Shown piece by piece: positions 53,626-62,142 of a stretch of 64,000 nucleotides of DNA. The position numbers were made by a program, and so were the translations under genes. The notes under the pieces were generated by a model. It did no database searches. It was not told the DNA's origin and was given only the letters and a program-made list of their open reading frames with translations. This stretch comes from Crocinitomicaceae bacterium (GTDB lineage: Bacteria; Bacteroidota; Bacteroidia; Flavobacteriales_G; Salibacteraceae): the NCBI GenBank assembly GCA_002707155.1, contig PAME01000022.1:28422-92421 (forward strand). The letters are read 5' to 3'. Each line of letters opens with the position of its first letter. Within the stretch, counting starts at the first letter, position 1.

Positions 53626-54957
53626 ATGCCATTTGATTTAAGAAACTTCATACGACCTCAATTCCTTGGGGTCGTGTTGATTTTAGCCATTGTATCTTCT
53701 TCTTGCAAGAAGAAAGAAGAAAACTTACAGCCAACGGGGATTGAAGCACAACCAAGTGAAAACCTTTTAGGGTTGCTTACCTCGGACACTTTCCAATTGA
53801 CCTGTACCACACAGCGTATTGACTCTGTAAGAACAGATGCTTCGACGTTAAATACTGTTGGAAGTTATGTGGACCCCGTTCTTGGAAAAGTAGAAGCATC
53901 GATGGTTTCACAACTCAGGTTATCTTCTGAAACTATTGATTTAGATGAACTGAGAGATGTGAAAATTGATTCAGCTGTTCTTAATTTGGTATACTCAGGA
54001 AGATACGGAAATACAAATGATCAAACATTTGAAGTCTATGAAGTGACAGAAAATCTTTCTAGCTCTGTGTTTTATTACAGCAGCAGTTTTGTAGCTGTTT
54101 CTAATGACCCAATTGGAACTAGAATCAACTCCACAACCATCCCTGCTGCTCCAATTAATGCGGATGGCGAATTAGAAACCCCTTCAATCAGAATTTCATT
54201 AGATACAAATTTTGCAAGGAGGATTATAAACACCGATCAATCCAATTATACAAGTAACACCGCTTTTACTAATTTTATAAAGGGCTTGTACATCACCTCA
54301 AATAACACCAATCAATCTGAAGGAGAAGGCTCAATACTCTACTTTAACTTATTAGACGTTTACACGAGAATGATTATTTATTACACCAACACTGATGGAA
54401 CACGAAGTGAATTAGCGTACCTTATTAATAATAAGAGTGTCTCTTTTAACTTGTCAAAAATGACTTACAGCGGCTCAGAATTAGGTAGTGTATTGGAAAA
54501 AGAAATTGCCAATGCCGAAAGAGTATACGTTCACAGTTTTGGTGGCTCCATGGTTAAAATAGAGTCTCCGACAATAGCTACCATAACTAAAAACGGTCCT
54601 GTGTTAGTTAATAGCGCTAAGCTTATTTTTACTGCTGATACAAAAGATGATAACCTATACCCTCCTCTTTCAAGTCTTTTTGCTTTTGGAAGGTCAGCCG
54701 ATGGAAACTTATTATATGATTTACCCGATAAAGGAGAGATCCATTATGATGGGGCAATTAATACATCTGGTGGTTATACCATTGGAGTTACTCGATATAT
54801 TCAAGGTGTACTTGATGGTAAAATCGAAAATAACGGGTTACTTTTGAGAGAATTAGGAGGTTCTGGAGCTCGTTCGGTTATATATGGACCAGGAAGCACC
54901 ACCAACGCTATGAAATTACAAATATCTTATACTCCAATAAGCTCAGAAACAAAATAA
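53626..54957 (+). CDS. DUF4270-like outer-surface lipoprotein
   Basis: Start M at 53626; lipobox 'ILAIVSSSCKKKEEN'; beta-rich with 'SYVDPVLGKVEASMVSQLRLS'. Sits between the GT5-like gene and glmS. Confidence 0.78.
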   Translation: MPFDLRNFIRPQFLGVVLILAIVSSSCKKKEENLQPTGIEAQPSENLLGLLTSDTFQLTCTTQRIDSVRTDASTLNTVGSYVDPVLGKVEASMVSQLRLSSETIDLDELRDVKIDSAVLNLVYSGRYGNTNDQTFEVYEVTENLSSSVFYYSSSFVAVSNDPIGTRINSTTIPAAPINADGELETPSIRISLDTNFARRIINTDQSNYTSNTAFTNFIKGLYITSNNTNQSEGEGSILYFNLLDVYTRMIIYYTNTDGTRSELAYLINNKSVSFNLSKMTYSGSELGSVLEKEIANAERVYVHSFGGSMVKIESPTIATITKNGPVLVNSAKLIFTADTKDDNLYPPLSSLFAFGRSADGNLLYDLPDKGEIHYDGAINTSGGYTIGVTRYIQGVLDGKIENNGLLLRELGGSGARSVIYGPGSTTNAMKLQISYTPISSETK

Positions 54958-54959
54958 TT

Positions 54960-56801
54960 ATGTGTGGAATTGTAGGTTATATCGGCTCTAAAGAAGCTTA
55001 TCCAATAATTATAAAAGGCCTTAAGCGATTAGAATACAGAGGCTACGATAGTGCAGGCGTTGCATTACTCGAAGATGCCAAAATAAATTTATACAAAAAA
55101 CAAGGAAAGGTTTCAAAGCTTGTTGAGTTTGCTGAAAATAAAAACAAAAACGGGCATTTAGGAATAGGGCATACAAGATGGGCTACTCATGGAGAACCAA
55201 ATGATGTGAATTCTCATCCACATCTTTCAAACAGTGGCAATTTAGTCATGATTCACAATGGTATTATTGAGAATTATGCCGCAATAAAAGCTGAACTAGA
55301 AAAACGGGGATATGTTTTTCACAGTGAAACTGACACAGAAGTACTTCTTAACTTAATAGAAGATATCCATGTGAATGAAAAGGTATCATTGGGAGCCGCA
55401 CTTCGCAAAGCACTTAATCATGTAATAGGCGCTTATGCTATTGCTTTAATTGATAAAAATGAGCCCAATAAATTATACGCAGCCAGAAAAAGTAGTCCTT
55501 TAGTTGTTGGAATTGGTGACAACGAATATTTCGTTGCCTCTGACGCTTCTCCAATTATTGAGTACACCAAAAATGTAATGTACTTAGACGATGAAGAGAT
55601 TGCGATTTTAGAGCCCGGTAAAGAAATCGATCTTTTCACGATTCAGAATAAGGAGAAGACTCCATACATTCAAGAATTAGAAATTCAATTGGAAGCAATT
55701 GAAAAAGGCGGTTACGACCACTTCATGCTCAAAGAAATTTATGAGCAGCCTAAGTCTATAAGAGATAGCATGCGGGGCCGTTTAAACCTATCAAAGGGAA
55801 TTGTGAATCTTGGAGGAATTCAAGATTACGAACAAGCCCTTTTGAATGCTAATAGAATTGTCATAGTTGCTTGTGGAACGAGTTGGCATGCTGGGTTAGT
55901 AGGCGAATATTTATTTGAAGACTTTGCACGCATTCCAGTCGAAGTAGAGTATGCAAGTGAATTCAGATATAGAAATCCAGTTATTTATGAAAATGATATA
56001 GTAATTGCAATTTCTCAATCCGGTGAAACGGCTGATACCTTGGCAGCAATAGAGCTAGCTAAATCAAAAGGGGCAACCGTTTTTGGCGTTTGTAATGTGG
56101 TAGGATCTTCTATCTCAAGGGCCACACATGCTGGTTCTTATACGCATGCCGGGCCTGAAATTGGCGTAGCCAGCACTAAGGCGTTTACTGCGCAAATAAC
56201 TGTTTTAACCTTAATGGCCCTCAGTATTGGCCATAAAAAAGGAACCGTTCCTGCTTCAAGGTATAGATCATTATTGAATGAAATTAATTCAATTCCTAAA
56301 TTAGTAGAACGCTGCTTAAAAACCGAAGCCGACATTAAAGAAATATCAGCTCGATTTCAAAATGCAAGCAACTTCTTATATTTAGGTAGAGGATATTCTT
56401 TCCCTGTTGCATTAGAAGGAGCTTTGAAATTAAAAGAGATTTCCTATATCCATGCTGAAGGCTATCCAGCGGCAGAAATGAAGCATGGTCCAATAGCTTT
56501 AATTACTAAAGAAATGCCAGTTGTTGTTATCGCAACTAAAGGTCCTTCATATGAAAAAGTTGTAAGTAATATTCAAGAAGTTAAAGCGCGTAAAGGTGTT
56601 GTAATTGCAATAACTACCGAAGGTGATGTAGATGTAAAAGCTATGGCTGATTACACTATTGAAATTCCGGAGATTGAAGAAGCGCTTGTGCCTTTTCTTT
56701 CAGTTGTACCTTTGCAACTGTTGTCTTACCATATTGCCGTTCTTAGAGGATGTAATGTGGACCAGCCTAGGAATCTTGCGAAATCTGTAACCGTGGAGTA
56801 A
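54960..56801 (+). CDS. glmS: Glutamine--fructose-6-phosphate aminotransferase (isomerizing)
   Basis: 613 aa; 'MCGIVGYIGSKEAYPIIIKGLKRLEYRGYDSAGVAL', C-terminal 'LLSYHIAVLRGCNVDQPRNLAKSVTVE'. Confidence 0.98.
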   Translation: MCGIVGYIGSKEAYPIIIKGLKRLEYRGYDSAGVALLEDAKINLYKKQGKVSKLVEFAENKNKNGHLGIGHTRWATHGEPNDVNSHPHLSNSGNLVMIHNGIIENYAAIKAELEKRGYVFHSETDTEVLLNLIEDIHVNEKVSLGAALRKALNHVIGAYAIALIDKNEPNKLYAARKSSPLVVGIGDNEYFVASDASPIIEYTKNVMYLDDEEIAILEPGKEIDLFTIQNKEKTPYIQELEIQLEAIEKGGYDHFMLKEIYEQPKSIRDSMRGRLNLSKGIVNLGGIQDYEQALLNANRIVIVACGTSWHAGLVGEYLFEDFARIPVEVEYASEFRYRNPVIYENDIVIAISQSGETADTLAAIELAKSKGATVFGVCNVVGSSISRATHAGSYTHAGPEIGVASTKAFTAQITVLTLMALSIGHKKGTVPASRYRSLLNEINSIPKLVERCLKTEADIKEISARFQNASNFLYLGRGYSFPVALEGALKLKEISYIHAEGYPAAEMKHGPIALITKEMPVVVIATKGPSYEKVVSNIQEVKARKGVVIAITTEGDVDVKAMADYTIEIPEIEEALVPFLSVVPLQLLSYHIAVLRGCNVDQPRNLAKSVTVE

Positions 56802-58439
56802 TTTGTGGAGGGTGAGAGGGGTGTTCAATTTATCCACACCCTCTTTAATTTCATACTTTTTTCTTCCTTTTTTATCCCTAGAAAAACTTCCATTTTTGTT
56901 TTTTGAATAGACAATTTTATCATTTATTATAGGAATTCTGAATCCGATATTTAGTTTGTGTTGTTTGGATTCTTCAGAATAATCAAGACATCTAACCTCG
57001 TGAATATATTCACTCAAAACCTTCTTTCTCTCCTTCATAGATGAAATTTCACGAAGGTTCTCACCTCTTTTGAAGTGAACATCCAACCAGTCAATCCATC
57101 TCTGTTTCTCTCTTATATTATCTATTTTAAACTTCTCTTTTGAAATCTTTTCAGACAACTCATTTGACTTTCCTGTATTAGATTCACACAGAATTTCATA
57201 AGTTTCTTTTACCATCTCATTTGAGTAATATCTCTTATCTAATTCTAATCTTCTATCGTGTAGTGATTCTAAATCCTTAGTTAATCTTTTGATTCTATTA
57301 TTTATACTTCTAATTGAATATCTACTTCGATTCCCAATTAATTCCTCTTTTGTTTTTTGTCTGATAGTTTTAGAATCTTTCCAAACATCTACAAAATGAT
57401 TCCAAATGATTTCATCGGTTTCATATTGTCTCATAGATTTTGTTACTGAACAATTTGTGTGATTACATCTTTTCTTATATACTCTTTGTCTATGACTACA
57501 AGAGTATAGAGGGTTTTTTCTTGACTTCTTAACTCCTTCAATTTTCATTGGTGTCCCATCTCCACATTTAAGAATCCCTTTTAGTAAACCATCGTGTTTT
57601 ACATTTGATTTTTGACCTTTTTTTCTTGAAACTTTCATCTTAACAGAATCAAAAATTTTCTTATCAACTAACTTAGGACATTCATTCACTAAGTCTCCGT
57701 AGGTATCTATTCCAATGTAATTTTTATTATTTAAAATATTGACGATAGTTTCAAGTGGAAATACCATATTATTTGATATCTCATATCTCGGAGGTGGAAT
57801 ATTATTTATCAGTAATTCATGTTGAATCTGAGGAGTTGTTTTACCATCATCATACATTCTATAAATCTTCTCAACCCAATCCCTTGTGTCTTCTCTAGGA
57901 ACAAGAGATTTACCCTCTAATTTATATCCGAATGGTGGGTCTCCTTTCATATACTTACCCTCTGAAAACAATCTTCTTTTGGAACGATTACTTTTTCTAA
58001 CTTGAGTTTTAATTTGGTTTTGATTCACCTTAGTAATTATTGTATCTACTAAATCTGTAACCCAATCCCATTCCTTTGGTGTCTTTGATGTCCCAACATA
58101 TAAACTCACTCCATTTTTTTTCATCTCAACATGAATTAATTGTTGATCCATGTCATATCTTGTTAGTCTTGTTTCATCATCAATCCAAACATTTTTTACT
58201 ACCCCATCTTGAATCCCATCCATTAAATCAGAGAATTTTGGTCTTACCTCTAAATAGGGTTTCATTCCACTCCCTTGTTCTGTAATTACACAGGGTTCAA
58301 ATCCAATCGATTTACAAAATTGAATTCCTCTTTCTTTTTGAACATCTAATGAACTTCCACCTTTCTCTTGTCCACTTGTACTAACACGACAATATATGTA
58401 CATAGTTCTATTTGGATTATCCTTAAATCTTAATTTCAT
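56700..58439 (-). CDS. Large serine recombinase (resolvase domain + recombinase domain + zinc ribbon)
   Basis: 579 aa; 'YIYCRVSTSGQEKGGSSLDVQKERGIQFC' catalytic Ser motif, 'FSEGKYMKGDPPFGYKLEGKSLVPRED', 'LLKGILKCGDGTPMKIEG...CSHRQRVYKKRCNHTNC', then coiled coil. The last ~33 codons are antisense to glmS. Confidence 0.92.
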   Translation of the reverse strand: MKLRFKDNPNRTMYIYCRVSTSGQEKGGSSLDVQKERGIQFCKSIGFEPCVITEQGSGMKPYLEVRPKFSDLMDGIQDGVVKNVWIDDETRLTRYDMDQQLIHVEMKKNGVSLYVGTSKTPKEWDWVTDLVDTIITKVNQNQIKTQVRKSNRSKRRLFSEGKYMKGDPPFGYKLEGKSLVPREDTRDWVEKIYRMYDDGKTTPQIQHELLINNIPPPRYEISNNMVFPLETIVNILNNKNYIGIDTYGDLVNECPKLVDKKIFDSVKMKVSRKKGQKSNVKHDGLLKGILKCGDGTPMKIEGVKKSRKNPLYSCSHRQRVYKKRCNHTNCSVTKSMRQYETDEIIWNHFVDVWKDSKTIRQKTKEELIGNRSRYSIRSINNRIKRLTKDLESLHDRRLELDKRYYSNEMVKETYEILCESNTGKSNELSEKISKEKFKIDNIREKQRWIDWLDVHFKRGENLREISSMKERKKVLSEYIHEVRCLDYSEESKQHKLNIGFRIPIINDKIVYSKNKNGSFSRDKKGRKKYEIKEGVDKLNTPLTLHKLLHGYRFRKIPRLVHITSSKNGNMVRQQLQRYN

Positions 58440-59056
58440 ACTAATTCTAATTCTTTACTGAACACCTTTCTCACTTTTGTTATTGTTTTTGGTGAACAAC
58501 TGATTCTTCCAATTATATCTCTATTTGATTTCCCCATTCTTAATAGGTTCAATATCTTCTTAGTTTGTGGTTTGGTTTTGAATATTAAATCTGATTCTTT
58601 AGAACCTTCTTTTCTACCTAACTTCCCACCATTGAGAACATATTGTTTTCTACCCATCTCAGTAATCTCTAAGATTCTTTCTCTTTCCATTTCATAAACT
58701 GAAGAAAGGATTGAAGTAACTATATTCCACATTGGATTCTTATCTCCATTAGGAGTATGAGATTCAATACCAATGTTTCTAATCTTTATAGTTACTCCTT
58801 TCTCAATTAAGAAATCTAATGTTAAAATTGAATCTTTCAATGTTCTACCACATCTACTTAAATCCTCAAACACTACCATCTTCACTTTATCTTCTTCAAC
58901 TAATTGAATAAGTTCAGAACCACCCTTTCTTTTATTGAAAGGGATTTTACCACTAACCCCAAAATCATTAATGGTTAAATCGTAATTGTTCTTATCCAAT
59001 TTGAATCTTTCACCCTTTTGGTTAATCGTTGATGTTCTATTGTATTTTATTATCAT
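58436..59056 (-). CDS. Small serine recombinase (resolvase/invertase family)
   Basis: 206 aa; 'IIKYNRTSTINQKGERF', 'VVFEDLSRCGRTLKDSILTLDFLIEKGVTIKI', 'MERERILEITEMGRKQYVLNGGKLGRKEGS', C-terminal HTH 'MGKSNRDIIGRISCSPKTITKVRKVF'. Overlaps the next gene by 4 nt. Confidence 0.92.
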   Translation of the reverse strand: MIIKYNRTSTINQKGERFKLDKNNYDLTINDFGVSGKIPFNKRKGGSELIQLVEEDKVKMVVFEDLSRCGRTLKDSILTLDFLIEKGVTIKIRNIGIESHTPNGDKNPMWNIVTSILSSVYEMERERILEITEMGRKQYVLNGGKLGRKEGSKESDLIFKTKPQTKKILNLLRMGKSNRDIIGRISCSPKTITKVRKVFSKELELV

Positions 59057-59153
59057 AATTGTTTATTTAGTGATTCCCTGAAATTCCAACAATTAAAAGT
59101 ACTAAATTAACCTGTTATAACCAAGTTTTAATGAATACTTTTTATTTATGAAT

Positions 59154-59189
59154 TGAAGGGAAGTGGGAAATCCATAAAACTTCCCTTCA
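59154..59189. repeat. Perfect inverted repeat/hairpin between the 140-aa ORF and the recombinase operon
   Basis: TGAAGGGAAGT ... ACTTCCCTTCA, 11-bp arms and 14-nt loop; no T-tract on either strand. Confidence 0.6.
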
Positions 59190-59238
59190 TATTCATCTAC
59201 CAATCTATGTACTTCGGATATTGGACATACATAATATT

Positions 59239-59661
59239 TTAATTTGTTCCGTATATCATTTTTGAGATTTGTTCATTCCTTTCTTTGAGTGTTTCAATTT
59301 GATATTCCATATCACCATCAAATTTTCCACTTTCCATTTCTCTTTCTAATTCTTCAATTTCATTAAGATTTTGTGAATGTTCATCTTCAAACTCAATGAT
59401 TTCTAAATCATCGTAACTATCATGTTCTAACTCTTTTATTTTCTCATTAATATTACCAATACATTGTATAATGTATGATTCATCAACTCTTAATCGTTGT
59501 ATACACTCTCTCAAATATTCAGTATCTGTTATGTCTTCCATATCTGTGTACATTATCTCAAATGTGTTCATATCATCAATTAAATAATCAATGTTTTTCC
59601 CTTTTTGTTGAAGTTGGTTAATATTCTTAACTACATTCTTTTTTGTTTTTACTTTACTCAT
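59239..59661 (-). CDS. Hypothetical acidic coiled-coil protein
   Basis: 140 aa; Glu/Asp-rich C-terminal half predicted coiled coil; no family recognised. Confidence 0.6.
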   Translation of the reverse strand: MSKVKTKKNVVKNINQLQQKGKNIDYLIDDMNTFEIMYTDMEDITDTEYLRECIQRLRVDESYIIQCIGNINEKIKELEHDSYDDLEIIEFEDEHSQNLNEIEELEREMESGKFDGDMEYQIETLKERNEQISKMIYGTN

Positions 59662-59775
59662 TTTTATTGTTTTTAGTGGGTTAATTGTTGAGGTTTAACC
59701 CGTATACCTCATAGATTTATACTTAGTGTTGTTAAATGGGGTATCTCCCCTTAATCAACATACTTAATATACGAA

Positions 59776-59836
59776 ATAGTTGTATCTTTTAAAAGTATTT
59801 ACTATTTTAGATACAACTATAAAGTATATCTAAAAT
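59776..59836. repeat. Overlapping inverted repeats in the divergent intergenic region, covering the start of the 168-aa ORF
   Basis: ATAGTTGTATCT (59776-59787)/AGATACAACTAT (59809-59820) and ATTTTAGATA (59804-59813)/TATCTAAAAT (59827-59836); the two stems share bases 59809-59813. Confidence 0.75.
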
Positions 59837-60341
59837 GTTATCAAAAAAAGGAAGAAAGAAAACCCATAAATTCACTAAAGAGGATTTTACAAAACTATCA
59901 ACCGAAGAACGAAGGATGAGGGGTAGAATCTCAACTCTTAGAAGGATGATTAAGAAAAGGGAATCTGATATTGAAGAACTGATGAAACCCATTCAAAAGA
60001 AACGAAAAGAGATAAAGAATTTTAAAGATGATTTATCAGAGATTACAGAAACCTTTAAGAATTCAAACTACAATTTCCCAAAGTTTAGAGTAGAGGGATA
60101 TACCATTGTGAAAGGTAAAGATGAAAATGGGGATGATAAATACCACTCATATTACAGGGGTGTATGGTATGTAAACTCAAAGAAGAAACAAATGTATTTA
60201 GGTTCTGAAAAATCAGTATGGGAGAAAGTGAAAACGAAGTTCCCTCATTCATTTAAGAAGGATGAATCTATTGAAGAATTCTTTCTTAATGAACTTCAAA
60301 TGAAGTTTTGGAAAGATGAATATGAAGATTTTAAGAAATAG
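59835..60341 (+). CDS. Hypothetical basic protein, N-terminal coiled coil
   Basis: 168 aa; Lys/Arg-rich N-terminus, C-terminal 'YHSYYRGVWYVNSKKKQMYLGSEKSVWEKVKTKF'; no family recognised. Confidence 0.65.
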   Translation: MLSKKGRKKTHKFTKEDFTKLSTEERRMRGRISTLRRMIKKRESDIEELMKPIQKKRKEIKNFKDDLSEITETFKNSNYNFPKFRVEGYTIVKGKDENGDDKYHSYYRGVWYVNSKKKQMYLGSEKSVWEKVKTKFPHSFKKDESIEEFFLNELQMKFWKDEYEDFKK

Positions 60342-60429
60342 AGTTTCTAGAGAGTAAACCCCATTAACCTGAATATTGTTAAATCATAAAAAATCCCGTA
60401 ATTTACAAATCTATAATTGAATAAAATAT

Positions 60430-62142
60430 ATGTCAAACCATAACGAAATATCATCATTTATTTGGAATGTCTGTGATGATGTACTGAGAGGATTATTTAA
60501 ACAACACGAATACGGAGATGTAATACTACCTTTTTTAGTTCTAAGAAGGTTAGATTGTGTTATTGAACCGAAGAAGGATGAAATAATTGAACTCTACAAT
60601 GAGTTGAAAGATGAGGTTGACCCAACCCCAATTATAAAAAAACAAACAGGATTAAAATTCTTTAATCATTCTAACTACGATTTACAAAGATTGAAGGGAG
60701 ACCCAAATGGATTAAAGGTTAACTTCCCTAACTACATAAGTGGTTTCTCTCAAAATGTATTTGAGATTTTAGAAAACTTCCAATTAGAAAAACCAGTTGA
60801 AAAACTCCTTAAAAACAACAAACTATATCTTTTAGTAGATAAGTTCACTGAGATAGAATTACACCCTAATAAAGTAGATAATCATACGATGGGACAAGTA
60901 TTTGAAGAACTTCTTCGTAAGTTTTCAGAGATGTCTAACGAAACAAGTGGAGAACACTACACACCTCGTGATGTGGTTAAACTTTTAGTGTCTATGGTGT
61001 TTTCAGAGAATACGGAACGACTTGATGGAGTTGGGATAATAAGATCGATTTATGACCCCTGTTCTGGAACTGGAGGTATATTGTCCGTTGGTAAAGATTG
61101 GGTAGAAACAAATATTAAAAATGATGTAAGATTAAACTTGTTTGGTCAGGAATTAAATCCTCATACTTTTTCAATTTGTAAATCTGATATGTTGATTTCA
61201 GGTGAAAACCCTGAGAATATTAAATTGGGTTCATCACTTTCTAATGATCACTTTGAAGGAAAGAAGTTTGATTATATGATTACTAATCCACCTTATGGGG
61301 TTAGTTGGAAAGGGGAAAAAGAATTTATTAATAATGAAAAATCAAATCCAAACGGAAGATTTTCAGAAGGAGTTCCTCGATCATCTGATGGTCAATTGTT
61401 ATTCCTTCAACATATGATTTCTAAAATGAAGGAGGATGGGTCTCGAATTGGTGTAGTGTTTAATGGATCTCCAATGTTTACCGGAGATTCAGGAAGTGGG
61501 GAAAGTGATATAAGAAAATGGATAATCGAAAAAGACTGGTTAGAGTCTGTTGTTAGGTTACCTGAACAACTATTTTTCAATACGGGAATAACAACATATA
61601 TATGGATCATTAATAATAAAAAGAAAGAAAGTCGAAAAGGGAAAATTCAACTTATTGATGGATCATCCTTTTGTTCGAGTCTAAGGAAAAATCTTGGAAA
61701 CAAAAGGTATTTCATTTCGGACAATCAAATTGATGATCTTATTGACATTTACACGAATAATGAGAATGGAGAGTTCTGTAAAATTTATGATAACGACTTT
61801 TTTGGATATACCAAAGTAACAATTGAACAACCCATAATTGAAGATGGTGAAATAGTTACTAAAAAAGATGGAAGTCCTAAACCCGACACCTCTAAACGTG
61901 ATTATGAAAGAATTCCATTTTCAATTGACATTGATGAGTTTTTTCAAAAAGAAGTTAAACCTTTTTTACCTAATTCTTGGATTGATAAATCAAAAAATAT
62001 AACTGGTTATGAAATAAATTTAACAAAATACTTTTATCAATTTAAGAGACCTAGAACTCTTTCTGATATACATTCAGATTTAGAGAAGTTAGAAGAGTTA
62101 AGTAAAGGAGTTTACAATAAAATTGTAAGTGATGAAGTATAA
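60430..62142 (+). CDS. hsdM: Type I restriction-modification DNA methyltransferase subunit
   Basis: 570 aa; 'LRGLFKQHEYGDVILPFLVLRRLD', 'SGEHYTPRDVVKLLVSMV', 'DPCSGTGGILSVG', 'YMITNPPYGVSW' (NPPY). Confidence 0.95.
   Translation: MSNHNEISSFIWNVCDDVLRGLFKQHEYGDVILPFLVLRRLDCVIEPKKDEIIELYNELKDEVDPTPIIKKQTGLKFFNHSNYDLQRLKGDPNGLKVNFPNYISGFSQNVFEILENFQLEKPVEKLLKNNKLYLLVDKFTEIELHPNKVDNHTMGQVFEELLRKFSEMSNETSGEHYTPRDVVKLLVSMVFSENTERLDGVGIIRSIYDPCSGTGGILSVGKDWVETNIKNDVRLNLFGQELNPHTFSICKSDMLISGENPENIKLGSSLSNDHFEGKKFDYMITNPPYGVSWKGEKEFINNEKSNPNGRFSEGVPRSSDGQLLFLQHMISKMKEDGSRIGVVFNGSPMFTGDSGSGESDIRKWIIEKDWLESVVRLPEQLFFNTGITTYIWIINNKKKESRKGKIQLIDGSSFCSSLRKNLGNKRYFISDNQIDDLIDIYTNNENGEFCKIYDNDFFGYTKVTIEQPIIEDGEIVTKKDGSPKPDTSKRDYERIPFSIDIDEFFQKEVKPFLPNSWIDKSKNITGYEINLTKYFYQFKRPRTLSDIHSDLEKLEELSKGVYNKIVSDEV

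Noticed and set aside
56700-56801. Tn7-like attachment at glmS
   Set aside because: glmS proximity suggests attTn7, but no TnsA/B/C/D/E-like proteins are in the window and the adjacent enzyme is a serine recombinase, so a Tn7 call is not supported.
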